Shown here: positions 1 through 13,500 of the stretch, piece by piece
How positions within the stretch are numbered: position 1 is the stretch's first letter
Layout of the letters: each line of letters begins with the position of its first letter
Translations under genes and position numbers: made by a program
Assembly: GCF_036324505.1 (NCBI RefSeq)
Contig: NC_086362.1
Span: 7,809,043-7,873,042, forward strand
DNA length: 64,000 bases
Direction: 5' to 3'
From: Eleginops maclovinus
Lineage: Eukaryota > Chordata > Actinopteri > Perciformes > Eleginopidae
The notes under the pieces: model-generated
The model's input: the letters and a program-made list of their open reading frames with translations, nothing else
What the model was told of the DNA's origin: nothing
Databases searched by the model: none

Positions 1-158
1 AGCCTCCTAATGTCTCCCTCTTGTTACTCTGGGTACGATCTTTGCATATTGATGAGCTTCCGCCTGCAAATACAACACTCTCCCTCCCTCTCTGTCATGG
101 TTTTCTTGGAAGGAAGTACAGTTTTAATAACATGACTGAGGGCTCACATGACACAAAC
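1..158 (-). other. kcnip4: partial intron 3 of kcnip4
   Basis: Sequence downstream (in gene direction) of the exon 3 donor. The donor reads G|GTTTGT at 158-153, weaker than consensus at +3 and +4. I looked for the next KChIP exon, which should encode the TYAHFLFNAFD stretch around EF-hand 2, and it is not here, so the gene continues past the left edge. No repeat or other feature is visible. Confidence 0.8.
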
Positions 159-228
159 CTCCTTGAGGGAAGAACTGAGCGTAGATGTCTTTAAACGTTT
201 CCTCGTTGACGACTCCACTGGGGCATTC
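159..228 (-). CDS. kcnip4: kcnip4 exon 3 (start of EF-hand 1)
   Basis: Exon of a Kv channel-interacting protein, an EF-hand auxiliary subunit of Kv4 A-type potassium channels. On the minus strand it follows a pyrimidine-rich tract and CAG acceptor and encodes 23 codons beginning [12 protein letters not shown] and ending AQFFPQG, then one G before a GTTTGT donor. The 70-nt length, phase-0 start and phase-1 end fit the KChIP family. The CPSG segment is the hallmark of the first EF-hand, whose loop is degenerate in KChIPs and not expected to bind calcium. Compared with the mammalian KChIP4 sequence as I remember it, the change KEIYSQFF to KDIYAQFF is conservative. The reading frame is intact. 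The following EF-hand exons are outside the window. Family assignment is very secure. The paralogue (kcnip4 rather than kcnip1, 2 or 3) rests mainly on the alternative first exons. Confidence 0.95.
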
Positions 229-3200
229 CTGAAAGACAGAGAGAGGACGCATATTAAACTCCCTCCTTTATTAAAGTCTTTGAATCTGAGTTCAAGGTGT
301 GCCAATCATGTTAACGTGGGACTGGAACTTCCTCCAGTGCACACACCTCACTGAACAGTCCATTTTAGGAGCATACATTTTGCATTCAGCGGTTAAACTT
401 TTAAGATACATTCTCTTTAATGACGGGGAGAGAGCGCAAAGAAACATGACAGGGAAAAATACGCAGCTACTGTAGCTTTAAAAATATATGTATAAGACCA
501 GAAATGAGACAATAATCAACCCACAGTCCTTCTTCCAAACCTAACCAAACAAAAGCCAGCCTTCCAAAGTGGCCAAACATACCTTTTGAATTTCTTCTCC
601 TTTTTTTATTAGATGACAATATTCAAACACTTTTGAAACAACTAAAATGTCAAATGTGTTGGAGTGCTTCAATGGAGGTGTTTCAGGCAAGAGAGGAGTG
701 TGAGGGAAGGGAGGGAGCTTTGGGATTTTAGCCTTTGCAGACCATTTACATCCACACAAAACTATATAACACACTACAGGAAAGGGAAAGAGAGGGATTC
801 TCTTTAAGAGCAGCTTCAAATGTAATCTTTTCTGACCTCCAGTGATTAAACATATGTCAGTATTTTAGTCTGTTACCATTTAACAGAAAATTAGCTGCTG
901 GTTCTTCTCTGGACCTTTTTATCCAACTATCTATTGAGGATTTTTTTTTCTTAGACCTCCATAGTCCTGCAGAATCTGAAAGATAAAGGCTGAAACTGCA
1001 AAGTTTCAACAGAAATCCGGTCCTGTTATTCAGAGTCTCAGCTGAGGCAGCTTTCAGTAGAGAAGTCTGAATAATCTTACATAACTCCTGCAAGAGGGAG
1101 TCTTTGTCTCTTTTGAAAGAAAAGAGCCAAACACTCAGCGATGACCTCGCTCAGGTTATAAAGCTTCTTCTGCAGGTTCAATTTCTTCAGTGCGAGGCTG
1201 CACACTGTGGCAGGATATTGAATCTTTGGGAGAGAAGACGTTCAGTACCTGTAAAGGACATTGTCTGGATGGGGAGGCAGATGTGCCCCTGGGTTTTCTA
1301 TTGAAAAGGAAATCAAAGCTAAGGAACAGGCTGTATGGGAGGGAAACAATAAGATGAACATCCCTGATACAACAGAAATCAAACAGGAGGAAATAAAGAC
1401 ATAATGAACATAAACCTGTGCACTTGTGTTTCTATCTGAGAATCAAATATGAAGATTAAAACTCTGTTTCACTTTAGTTTCGGAGAGTTTCGTGCTCCAT
1501 TTCTCTGTGATGACGGGATGCAGAGATAAAAACCGTTTCCTGATTTTGTCCAAGTAAGAGGCTTCCTGCTTCCTGTGGCCATGTTTGATCAGAAACACAA
1601 CTGTGGTGCTGAAAACAAAAAGAGGAAACGTTGTTGCCTTGCTTCAAACGGACTCCTAAAAAAACTCGATTTGTCTGCACGACTCCCCTGACACTCTGCT
1701 TCTTCTACTGTCTCACAGACCCAGATACATATTTTGTGAGGGGAGGTCAAGAATTTTGGAGGCACACAGAACGAGCACAATCCGTCTTCATATTGTAGCA
1801 CTGATCTAATGAAGTCTCAGAGAGTCTGTGCGAGTACACTTTACTGTAACTAGCGTATAAATCTAAATGAAGCAGCATGAGCAGAACTACTTTACATATG
1901 ATGTAGCATCGGAATAATCAAAATGGAAATACCTTCTTTTTATTTATCCCCAGGGGAAAATGTAAGTTTAGTTACTGTTGCTCCATTTGAAGACAAAATA
2001 AATAGTGACGTTAAAGTACAAACTGATGACAGTATTTCGCAACATGCTCAGTTTACTTAACGACTTGGGAGAAAACCTCGAACCCATCCGCTCTACAGCA
2101 GAACTTCTGACACACTTCTTGGTTGTTTGTGGAACTTCTGTTAATTACAGCAGTGTTTATGTTGTGCAGTCAACCTGTACCGAGAAATGTCATGTAATTA
2201 AGTACTTAGAGAAAGAAGGGGGAGGTTTTTCTAACATGTCATTTAATGTGTGTGTGTGTGTGTGTAAACAGATGGGTAATTTCAGCTGTCAACACTAGTA
2301 ACACACTGAGTAAGAAGGTCACAAACATAAAAGCTGCTTCTTCTTCTTCTTGCTCACAAACCTGAAGGAGAAGTAAAGGTCAGTAAAAACGACGAGATTA
2401 TAAAAAGTCTCACTCCGAGAGTTCATCTGATTGTGTTTACCGTCTCTCCTCAGCCTCCGGATGACACGTGCAGTTTAAAGATGTAGATTGTGTTTTATCT
2501 TGCGATCGTCACGTACAATGCACAGCCTCTGCAGTTCAATTTAAAGTTCAGTCAAATAGTTTATTCACGCCTGAGCTGCCTTCAGGTCCCACCAGGATAG
2601 ACTTTGATGTCGCAGTGCTAAAAGTCAGGACCTCATGTACCCTCTACCCCGTTACGGTCATAATATTTGGATATTTGTTCATTTATATTCTAAGGAATTG
2701 CCTCAGCGTACATTTCTTAACAGCCAAGGTAAATAAAAGTGTGTTCTTACTTTAGCTCTAGTGTTTCACACATAAGTCCAAACTGAAATCACGGGCCAAG
2801 AGCGAGAAGAGAGTTTGAATGATAAAAGTAGTGTGTTGTGTCGAATCAGTACAAATTAGGTTGTCCTTTTCCCCTTGTCTTAGCATGTTGTTCCATTTCA
2901 CACTTTATTATTTGACAATCTGATTATGCAGAGTGAGAGGTCAGAAAACGTATTAGTGTCCATTTGATATGCTTGTAAAATTAGCTCATCCGTGATAATA
3001 AAATCACAAATACAATCTGTGAAATGCAAAGCCCGCCAGGCATGAAATTCCTCTCTGAGACTGGTGAAACGATGCGGCAGTAAGGTCTGTGGGGAATAAA
3101 ATAAAACGTGACAATAGAGTCTGATGGAATAAAAACTGAGAGATCTTAATCTGATTCCCGAGGCCGTGTCCCAGACTGTGAACTGTGAAAAGCCCCGCCA

Positions 3201-4911
3201 GACGTGAGGACAATATTGTGTAATATCCTGTAGTCTGAGGTCAGGGATTTTTCTACCTTCAAGAATGAAATCCTTAAGAGCAGGACCCAGACCCAGGAGT
3301 TGTTTTGTTCCGTAGCTACTGGGCATATTACTGGATCTATACAAGACAAAGCTCCACACTAGAAGCTTCTTAAACTTAGTCGTCAAGACAATTGACCTCA
3401 TCCTGCCACCAACAGGCTTTTGATTAGCCCTGAAACCCTGGACAACAAGGACAAAGAGCCACACACCTCATCACGGGAACAAAGCCAGTTCTGATTAGTC
3501 TGTCCGGCCTTAAGAGACCTGCCAAAGTCACTGAGTTGGAGCAATTCAGAGACGGATGTTTGACCCTGACAGTTAAAAATGGGCTTTGGACGACAGACAA
3601 AAGCTATTTAGTAGCATCAAGTGCCATGACTAGCTCTATTGATCTAATCTTGACTTTGGAGACAACAACATCTGTCTAATTACACAGCAGTGATGAGTGA
3701 CTTGGAATATTTGGCATTTACACTGAACCCATGTTGTTGTTCTTGAAAACAGAAGTGACACGAAAGGGGGGAGCTTTGTACAACTAAACCTTGAAGAGAC
3801 ATTTAGAGACAACAAACACAAGAGGGTTGAAGCTGTAGAACAAAACAAACAATGATGTAGTAGCACCTTGTCGATCACCATGTATCCCAGCCCTAAATCA
3901 TACTATACTTTCTCCTTTATTTTACTCTAAATTGGACCACAATTTACAGAATAAGCACCAGAATAGTTGAAGGGGACTAAAGACAAGATATTGATACCAT
4001 AAACTAATCAGGGAAAAGTTTCCTTAGATAATAAATCAAGTGAGAAGTAGAGTCATTTTCCCATAGACTTCAACAGGAGGCATGTTCATTGTACTGGCAA
4101 CATTTTAAGTTTGACTCAATGGCTGTGCTCGGTGGAAAATGAAGGAACAACAAACATGATTACAATTTATCACGAGGGTAACACGAGTGTTTGCACAACA
4201 TTTTGTGGCAATCCATCTCAATGTTGAGATATTGATAACTGAACTGAAGTGGTGGAATATTGGATGAACAGGAAAATAATGTAATAAACCTTAGAGGGTT
4301 TCTATAAACATGCATGATTGTCTTCCTCAGTGTTAAAAGAAGCACGGCAGAGTGAGCAGCGCATTTAAAGGCCTCATTACTGCACTTCTTACCTCTTACT
4401 GCGTCTCAAGTGGAAGGGACTAATGGCTGGAGCACAGTGCATGCTCAACAGGAAGCTGAAGCCCTGTGGGGGGGCGGGACTATTACAGGCTTCACACTCC
4501 TCTCTGTCAATGCCAGACAATTTGGGTTGAGTTAGTTCTGGGTCATCTCTTTACGCCTCACAGCAGAGGTGACGAAGAAGTGAGGCGGTTTTATATGAGC
4601 TGCTCCGGAGGACTCTGAACTGATTGCTCATCAGTAACAATGTGTCGCAGGTACGACCTAATTATCCTCGGCACAGGATTGCATTTTCTGTGGTAAGCAC
4701 AGCTGCACTTGATAGTGTTCGGATGAAGATGATTCAGCAAAATCGATTAATCAGAGGCTTGATTTTTATAATTGAAAGGAATAGATTCAACTCCTGTCAA
4801 GAACAGCAGGATATAAAAAGAATAAATCGAATAAAAGCAGTTCAGAGCACAAAGCCCACTGAGCTGCACAATATGAAGGTTGCTGAGGGTGCGTGGCGTC
4901 CCGTCACTCAC
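229..4911 (-). other. kcnip4: kcnip4 intron between exons 2 and 3
   Basis: A 4683-bp intron bounded by a GTGAGT donor (4911-4906) and a CAG acceptor (231-229). It holds a short (GT) run at 2248-2264 and a (TTC) run near 2339-2350. A stretch around 3880-4135 (containing the phrase cccatagacttcaa) resembles decayed teleost dispersed repeat, at low confidence. The longest open frame (2898-3464, minus) begins at GTG rather than ATG, matches nothing I recognise and is treated as chance. No other exon is visible. Confidence 0.8.
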
Positions 4912-5036
4912 GTTTTTGAAGCCGCGGTAAAGGATCTGCAGCTCCTTCCGGGAGAATCGCGTCTGGGCTTCAAGCTGCTCCAGGCCCTCAGGGCGATGGC
5001 GGACTGTCGACAGTTCAAGCTCATCTTCAACGCTGT
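4912..5036 (-). CDS. kcnip4: kcnip4 exon 2 (first shared exon)
   Basis: The first exon common to KChIP isoforms. It begins with AC after a CTGCAG acceptor, then encodes 41 codons starting [20 protein letters not shown] and ending [11 protein letters not shown], directly before a GTGAGT donor. The length is 125 nt (2 nt plus 41 codons). The leading AC joins the final G of either upstream first exon to give Asp, recreating the DSVEDELE junction typical of KChIP4. The segment precedes EF-hand 1; in known structures this region lies next to the Kv4 N-terminal binding groove. Residues are mosaic relative to mammals: VEDELE and ILYRGFKN look like KChIP4, whereas [11 protein letters not shown] is also found in KChIP1, 2 or 3. 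The polypyrimidine tract upstream is a (CCT)n microsatellite. The frame is intact. Confidence 0.95.
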
Positions 5037-5042
5037 CTGCAG

Positions 5043-5061
5043 AGGAGGAGGAGGAGGAGGG
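5043..5061. repeat. (GGA)n microsatellite = exon 2 polypyrimidine tract
   Basis: About six GGA units on the plus strand. On the gene strand this is (TCC)n lying immediately before the CTGCAG acceptor of exon 2, so it forms most of the polypyrimidine tract for the shared exon. Confidence 0.9.
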
Positions 5062-7992
5062 TCAGATGTGAACAGATGCTACAGAGTCTGCTGCAAATGA
5101 GAAAGCTTTAAGCTATTCAATATCAGTAAATAAACACAGAAAAATGCAATGTTTTCCCCCAAAATGTCCCATTTTGTCATTTTATGGTCAAACATTCTTT
5201 TTTAAAATTCAATCTAGTCATTTTATCCATAAAACTGTTTAGAAACACAATCATAATAAAAAATGGAGTTATGTGAACCCCAATAAACTACGCAAAGCTT
5301 TATAATCGATGTAATAAACACATACACATAAGCAGGGAAAACAATGAGATACATTTCAGTTGTTTAAACTGAATTAGCGTTATTGATGAACCCGAGCACT
5401 TCCTCTTCATGAACGCTGTGAAACTTTTTAATGGGCTGTAATGAAGGCAGCTGCTGTCAGAGATCACACCGTCCTCGCAGCGAGGAGTTTGACTTCTCTA
5501 GATGATGCAGGGTCTGTCAAACACCTGACGGGAGACACAGAGTCTGAACGGCTCATTAGCTCCAACAGTTCTGGTGTGGCCCGAAACCAAAACGCCCCCT
5601 CATTTAAGTGACCATCATTAACCTGCTGATGTGGAGCTAATGCTTGATATTCATAGGTGAGGTGAAGGGATATTATGTAAAGAAATAAAACAGCAGTTTA
5701 AACTAACTTCTGCTGTTAAAATGAGTCCAGAATGTAAATGTACAGCTGCAAATATTATTAAGGATACCAAATTACATTCCCCTAACATTTAACTGCAGTC
5801 TCATTTAATATCGTAATGGAACATATTTGTATCACATGATTAACGCTACAAATAAACTTAAAATAAAACGGCGATTCTGAGGAACGGTAATGGTGTTGCT
5901 TCTATTGGAAGACCAACAAGGAAGATTAAACTGGAGAAAATAAGTTTTCCTCGAAAAGCAACTGCTGCAATATGATGAATAGGATCGGAACATTTGTGGA
6001 AATGCCAATAAACTCATACAATTGTGACAAAATAAATGTAGAAAAACAAAAAGTGTTTAAAACCCAATATAGTTTGGTGAAAATCTAAGAAAACAGTCTC
6101 ATTTGAAGATAAATATCACCTTAAATGACACATTCATCATCCATTCTTTACTTAATTCAACTGTAAAATGAAATTGTTCAGACTAAAGCCTTTGTGGGAG
6201 TCCCCCCCCCCATGACGATAAAAGCATCTTAAACAACAACGAACATCATCACAGAGAGCCTCGCCGACTTGCTTTGAGAACTGGAGGATGACTTTTTGGC
6301 TGCGGAGCACGGGAAGAGCCTCATGATTCGAGCTCTCACCCCCGGCTTGTCCACAATCTGAGGGTACCCTGCAATACAGGTAGGTTTACAGTTACCCAGC
6401 AACCAACAGCCTCAGGACATAACATGAGGACGCTGGACATGCAATAGGAGAGGGTCTGATAGAGTGGTGCAGGGATGTATTGGACCCTGAAGACAGCATT
6501 TCATGTCTGACTTCCAGAAGGGGACAGGAAGTGGTAAAAGGCGTCCTTATTTTCCTGCAACACTCTATAAAAGGTCATCTAGACATCTGGCTGCCGCACT
6601 GCTCGTTCTTCAGGACAACAACACAGCGTTAGTTTAAAGCACTGAAAATGGAAATAAGTGCCGGATGAGTTTCCTTTCTACAGTAGTTTTTCTGTGTGCA
6701 TCTACATGTAAACCTAAGCAGCTAGTTCACTTTCATTGTTGAAAAGTCTCCCAGCACATTGTAATGTACACACCAGGCTCTGAATGTGGTCTGAACCCAT
6801 TTCCTCAGGTCAGGGTGTAATGCGACAGCTCATCAGGTGTCCACTTTTCACACACAGCCAAGCATGCACCTGAACAAAAGTGTGGTTTACCTTGTGTCGC
6901 TCGAACAAAAGCAGCTTGATTTGTAAACTAAAGTTGTCTGTCCGAGGTTTAATTAATGACCACAACACACAGACTCCTTTTTCCTGTGCGCTGTGGTAAT
7001 GAAAGTCATTAAGAAGTTCAAAACCTTACCTACAGTCCGCAGTCAATCACAGCAAACCTGAATAATAAAATTGCAGGTGAGAGTTATAGCTGAGGCAAAG
7101 CGAGTCAATTAAAGTCAAGATGGCAGGAGGGAGTTTTAGGAGGCCTTCATAGATCCCGGCTATAGTATACAGGGACATAGTGGGTAATAATTACACAATT
7201 GAAAAGAGGCTGTGAAAATGATATCAAATATCTGCAAGCTGGTCTGGCAAAAATCATGGAGGTTGAGTGGAGAATTAAGATTAACGGTATCTCTTTAAAG
7301 TTGTGTGAGTTTGTCAATCGGTCTGCATACTTTATCTCCCTGGTAAATGTCTTTTGGAGATAATTCTTAGTAAAGAAAGACAAAGGCAGAATGCAGCTTG
7401 ACCTAACGCTACCTTAAAACGATATATGTTCTCACCAAGCAAAAATCCCTATGTAGCCCCCGCCAAAGTATACAATAACCAACATTCATGGAGCGAGTTG
7501 ATTCTGCTGACTGTCAGAACAGGTCATATTGCCCTTTGATCACACACTAATGCTGAGATTCAGAGGATAAAGAGACAAAGTGAAGCTCCCATCTGTTACC
7601 TGCCTAACACACACCTTCCTGAGTGATTTTGGGGGGTGTCTGACTGAGAGCATGAACTAGAAAGATGTTTATTTTTGTTACAAAGTGATATTGTCCTTAA
7701 AGAAAACTTTATATAGAGACATCTTTTCTAGCTGCTCAAAGACAATGCTGCCTGCGTCAGTATCTTTGGGTTTTACACTTAAATAATGTGTGTCCGAAAT
7801 GATTTGTGCTTTTACTAATAGGGAGAATGACTTTTGGTGAAAAGCTAAAAGAACATGAAGGCAATAAAAAAAACAATCTATAAATAAAGCGGCGTTTGAG
7901 TGACAGAGTTTAATCAGGCACGAAAAGAGCATGCAGTCATGGCTGTCTGATCAATGTCTGCCCTTTGAGTTTATTGACTAAATGGATCTGAC

Positions 7993-7994
7993 GT

Positions 7995-8068
<74 letters not shown>
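7993..8068. repeat. (GT)n microsatellite
   Basis: Dinucleotide GT tract of about 76 bp. It is perfect from 8001 to 8068 with one interruption near 7999-8000. Confidence 0.97.
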
Positions 8069-8070
<2 letters not shown>

Positions 8071-10435
8071 ATGTAAAGAGCAGCTCTTACAGGCTCTGGT
8101 GACATTACCCACAAAGGTCAAAGGTTACGATTTTCCTGGAAAACATAAATAGATGTTGTTGTCCTGAAGAACATGGAGGAGCCTGCAAACATTTTACTGA
8201 GGCAGTATGAACGTGCACATACAAAGTCATGCCACACTTTTGCCTTCCTTGAAAGATAAGCATATTACATGTTGCGGCTCATCAGAAATGTTAGTTTTAA
8301 CAGCCATCTCCGAGTAACAAAGCTGTCCTTGCCATTCGAGCCTGCAGCAGCAGAAGAGAATATGATTGAATGCCTTACACGGGTTATAAACAAAGACAAA
8401 TACTCCAGCAAAATATAATTACCTTGAGAAATATTGTAACTAAAGCCGTAAAATGGTCTGCTGCACAGAATCTTTTTCCTCAATGAGCTGACAAAGACGC
8501 AAAAAATACTTAAACCCTGAAAAATGAACATGAGAAAATCAGCCAACAAAATGAGTTTAGGTTGATCCATCATAGTTCATCAATCCTTCCAGAGATCTCA
8601 AAGTCAAGATGGAGGGGAAAACCTTACTAACCCTAAATCAATTGATCCATGAACTGGAAAAGAGTGGCTATTAAATATTTGAAAAATCCATACCATGTGC
8701 AACCTTAAATGTCTTCAGTTCACCTCGAATGGCTTCTTGATATCAATAAATCTCGGGTCAATTCACATGCTGAAGCCGCAGTTTGCTGCTGCTGAGTCTG
8801 CTGCTTCTTTGTTGTGGTGTGAGCGTGCATGTACAGTAAGAGCTGCACCAAGGTTAATGATGGCCTGGGGGTCCATATGGGATGGATGAATTTAATGCAG
8901 ATTGTGCAAAAACCCCTTAAAGCTATTGAACGGATCTCTGATGCGGGATGTTCAGTTTTAATCTGTGTGAAATTGGTCAAGTTTTACATTTAGGCAACGA
9001 TAGCATTCATCTAACCCTGCAGATCTTGCAAGCACCGTCATGTGCTTTCTCTCAGAGCTTTTCTGTGTGTCTCAGACAGGGTTTTATAAGATACGATTTA
9101 GCACCAGCTCCTTGTCGTCCCTTTAGCACCACAGTGGCGCCGAGAAGGCTGCGCTCCCTGAAGGAGGCCACGACTCAGAGGAAGCACAACTTATCCTCTG
9201 ACAGTGTACATGACACGACAGGCGGCAGCAAACAGGATATGAGAAACATCTTCAGGAGCGATGAGATGATCTTTGACCTGCGGGGACAGCGACTCTGAGT
9301 TACAGCTGACAGCGTCTTAGTAAAAAGGCCTGTTTACACATAAGGGAAATCTCCTCTAAATAATGATAAGATTAAAGCAGAGGCCAAGGAGTTTACATTA
9401 CCGACTCCCATAGTGTGTTTGCTTGTCTGTTTGTCAGCAGGATAAGTGAAAAAACACCTGATTTTCATTAAAGTAGGAGGAAACTTTGAAGCCAATTTTT
9501 AAAGAGCACTGTATTCAACAATGGTCTTATAGATGCATGACATTTAAATCATTAGAAGGTCAACATAACCTGTAGTAGTATAGGTCAATGCATTGTCCTG
9601 TATGTGTCAAATATAGAAGGCTTAACTCTAGCCTTCCATCAGCGGCTCCCCGTGAAAGCAGCTTTGGCAATGCTTTAGCGAAGTTTTGGAAAATGTAAAG
9701 TACATCCTGACAAACTGAACACCTGGACTAAACTCAGTTATGATCATATCTCCACCTGAGCTCACTCCTAATATAGCCACCTAACTCCTGGGAAAACAAC
9801 ACAGAACAATCACCAATTAAATCTCAGGGTCTCCCTCACAAGCTGCAACACTGCGGTCCATTTAAGGGTACAATACGTCGACATAGTCAGTAAACAGGTG
9901 CAGATGACTGCAGATAAAGCAGGATAATAAAGTTACTTTCAGGCTTTCACAGTCAAATTCCAATTGGAAGATATATTATTCGGTTTGGTTTGATCGGATC
10001 ATCGCTTGAGGCACAGAAATAATGTTTATGGGACATTTGGGATATCTAATGTGAGTGAATGTATCCTTCAGCGTGCGCCAGTGCTGCCATCCATCTTTCT
10101 ACATCTTAATGAAACTTTTTGTCCTGGCTCAGAAGTTATTCATTGATGCATTTTGGGAATGTAAATAAAAGCTCATTTCAGTGAAGTTGTGCTGCTTTGC
10201 TTTGCCCTTTGTTTTAATGAGCAACTTAAGAAAGATTCTCGCGTGGAAATGAATAACAACATGGACACTGTCAGTAAGATGCAATAGAAGAAGTATCTTG
10301 AATATATAACGCTGTCTGAATCAGAGTCTTCTTTCATGCCTCTTCTAGAAAAGACTTGTATCAGAAATCATCCACCTGATTTTATCTGAATTTCGCGCTT
10401 CAAGTTGAATCATTCATCCTGGCATTACATTTCAT

Positions 10436-10503
10436 GTTTCCCTCTGTGAAGCACTTTGTACTTTTTATGAGTGCTGTATAAAGAATGTTTATTCATATTA
10501 TTT
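10436..10503 (+). repeat. LINE/SINE-like 3' tail fragment
   Basis: The stretch tctgtgaagcactttgtact, then gtgctgtataaagaatgttt and an AT-rich end, resembles the conserved 3' tail found on many teleost LINE/SINE copies (aagcactttgtaa, then agtgctatataaataaagttt). Only the tail is recognisable; the body upstream is not. The class is from memory and needs a repeat-library match. Confidence 0.5.
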
Positions 10504-13500
10504 TGACACGTTTACTGTCCTCACACCAGGCATTAAAGTCAGCGGTGTCTTAATCTCTTCACAGCCTAATCTGTCTCCTGCAGCTGGGGACAGATGGTGT
10601 TAGAGTCAAATCCCTGCTTCTTCCAAAAGTGAAATTTTACAGTTCACTCAAACACACAGTGGGTTCAATGCAACTGCAGACTCAAACTAAAAACTTCCCT
10701 GAATCTTCATTTGCTAGTGTTGTAATATATTTATCGAAACATGGAGCACACAAAGAGAAAATTAATCATGGGAGATGTAAAATCTGCTTGATAGATTGAA
10801 TGATATTCAGGTTAAGGGGGGGGATTTGCAACACACTGTGCAGGCTGGTAATTAACATTTTTCTTCCGCCCTTCTAAAGGTCAATTTGGTATGAGGAACA
10901 CATAAAACACAGCAAGTCTTATTGCCATATGGTCAATAACACAAAATGCAGATGCCAAAAGCCTTTTGGGCATATGAAAGGTGAGCGAATCGGCAGGAGA
11001 GGAGATTGCTTTGAAGAAAGAATATTTACTGGTTCAGTGAATGGACAGCAGCTTCCCTTAACACCTCACTCCATTCCCCAGGCTGCATGTTGTTTTTGAG
11101 TGAAACAGGGACAAATGTGGCAGACACTTTGCCAGTTAAATTACACCAAGCTGCTGCTGGCAGCCTGGCCAGCGGTGGATTGTATCCGTGCTGGCATCAC
11201 TCCCCCAAAAAAACAGACAAAAACAGAATAAGGCCAGTGTGATAATAATTGCACCTGCCTGAATAAAGTTGTATCAAGGCTACTGGCATGAATCATCTCC
11301 CAGCAGAATACTAAATAAGCAGTGTTGTGTTGCTGTTTTGATCTATTGCTCAAGATGGGGTAAATTATTAAAAAGATTGTAATGTTTTTTTCCGTCTCAT
11401 GAACTGCACAAATAAGACAAAACGTGCTTCTCAAAGCACCCACAAAGGATTAAGTGCAGCTCAACTGCGATGCCAAGCAAATACAATATAGCAACAACGC
11501 TGCTGTGGTTCTGGCACGTATTCAAATAATGTTATATGTTTGTGTTATATTCACCAACAGACTAAACAACCCAAGTGAGGGTACTCTTCATCATGTCTAA
11601 ATTGTTTAACAAATGTTTTGAGGCAGGCTCTTTACATTGTTTTGCCTAGAAACCTCACAGTTATACTTTGTCAGATGTATAATTGGAATTAAAAGAAAGA
11701 AGGGCAAACTACACTCAGATTTAAAACTTGTGTTTGAGCTTCAATATCTTTTCTGTTGGCTGTTACACTCTTAATATGGAAAATGCAACATGCTATAAAA
11801 TGATTGAGCTGTTGAAAGATGAACGGAAGTGCAACATTAAATGCAAATCCAGACCTGCTGGAGGACAGGAGATTAAATGTCTAGCTCCTTTCCCTGTACT
11901 GGGGTGTCATGATTTCCCATTTGCGGAACCAAGTATTTTCCAACACTCCGAAGCAAATTACAGTCGACATCCAGAACCAGAGCTGCCACCAGCAGACATC
12001 TGATGATTACACTTCTGCTCTTGCAAATGTTAGATCTGCGGATCCAGTCAATGAAAAGATAACTAATTCAAACACAGTACGTAATGAAAAAACCTCATTT
12101 TATATCAGATAAATCACACGGAACATGAGGGAGGTGGAAAAAAGATCTGTTCTCATTTGGTGGGCCCAAATACAAATAAGACCAAAGATTGTAGCCGGGG
12201 AGAGCGAAGTGTCTCTGGTGTTATTTAATAAAACAGCCTCCGATTCCTTATGGCAGGCTGGAGAAATGACTGTAAAATTGTCTTATGGAAAAGGAGAAAG
12301 ATGAAGGCAGAGCCCCTCAACCTAAGCATGTAGAGAAGTTTAACGGGAGCACAAAGACCAACTGTCTGTCCAATCGTCCTGAATTAAAAAAAGACTGGTT
12401 TGCATCTTACTGCTGATATGCTCTTATCATAGGACATGTGTGATTTACTGCCAATACTAAAAGGCTGATGTGAATACATTCAAGCTCTCTGGGAATAGAC
12501 CTGTGGAAACTGCCAAATGGACAGTAGCCATGATTATTCCCTTCAGGATAGCGACAGCGAGACAGAAGCAAAAGCAGCACATAATACTAGAATGTATTAG
12601 CCTTCGCGTTCTGCCATCAGTACACGGCGGGTCCTGCACTTACAGTACAATGGCTATAATCAGGTTGCTGTATCAGAATGTATGAAATGACAGTGTGTGG
12701 ACATTAAATGAAATGACGTTATTTTCTGTTCTGAACTGAGTGTTCCGACCCTAATGACACCATCAGAGGATCGAAGCAGGAGAAAGAGCAGTCTACGATT
12801 TTAATTGCAATCATTCGTCACTTAAGTGTTTCAATAAGAGTCTGTCTCAAAGAAAACCTTTCTACAGCAATGAAGAAAAAGGTCCTCTGCTCTCTCCACT
12901 CCAATCGGTTTCAAGATTATAAGCTGCAATAACATTCCAGATTCTCCAAGAGGAGAGTCTTTAAAGCCTCACTTCTAAGAGAGTGTGTCTCAGCCGCTGA
13001 CAGGAAACTAACAGCAGTCACTCACCATTTGTATCCCACATAAAAAGCCTGAGATTCAAAAGCAATACTTTTGAACTAAAATGTAATGTTCTCTATATAC
13101 TGAAGCTGAGCAGAGAGGCAATATGCCATCTGTCATGAATTGAGACTGTGGAAAAACCCCACAAGTCAAACTAAGCTGGCTTGGCATATTTACCTCTACG
13201 ACAATGAGGTTTTCACTCTTTAACTATAATGCACATATGTTCTGTGACAGAATGTTTTAAGCATCACATGGACAAGAAAACTCCTGTCTGTGTATCTTGT
13301 GTGCATTCACTTCTTTTTAACTTATGTATTTATAAAACTATAGGTACATTATTATGTTGTGTATTGAGATGCAAATGAATACCCAGCTCTGTGCAGTTTT
13401 TTAGAGAAGCTAATTTTTTAGTGTGTTAAAAGTGGCTCGCATAAAAGCTGATAACAAGTATAATTTAATGAGAAACTTAGTTATGTGCAGAGCTAACTTC

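Noticed and set aside
2898..3464. Longest open frame in the window (188 codons, minus strand)
   Set aside because: It starts at GTG, lies wholly inside the exon 2-3 intron, has no recognisable domain and is overlapped by two other open minus frames, which suggests chance lack of stops.
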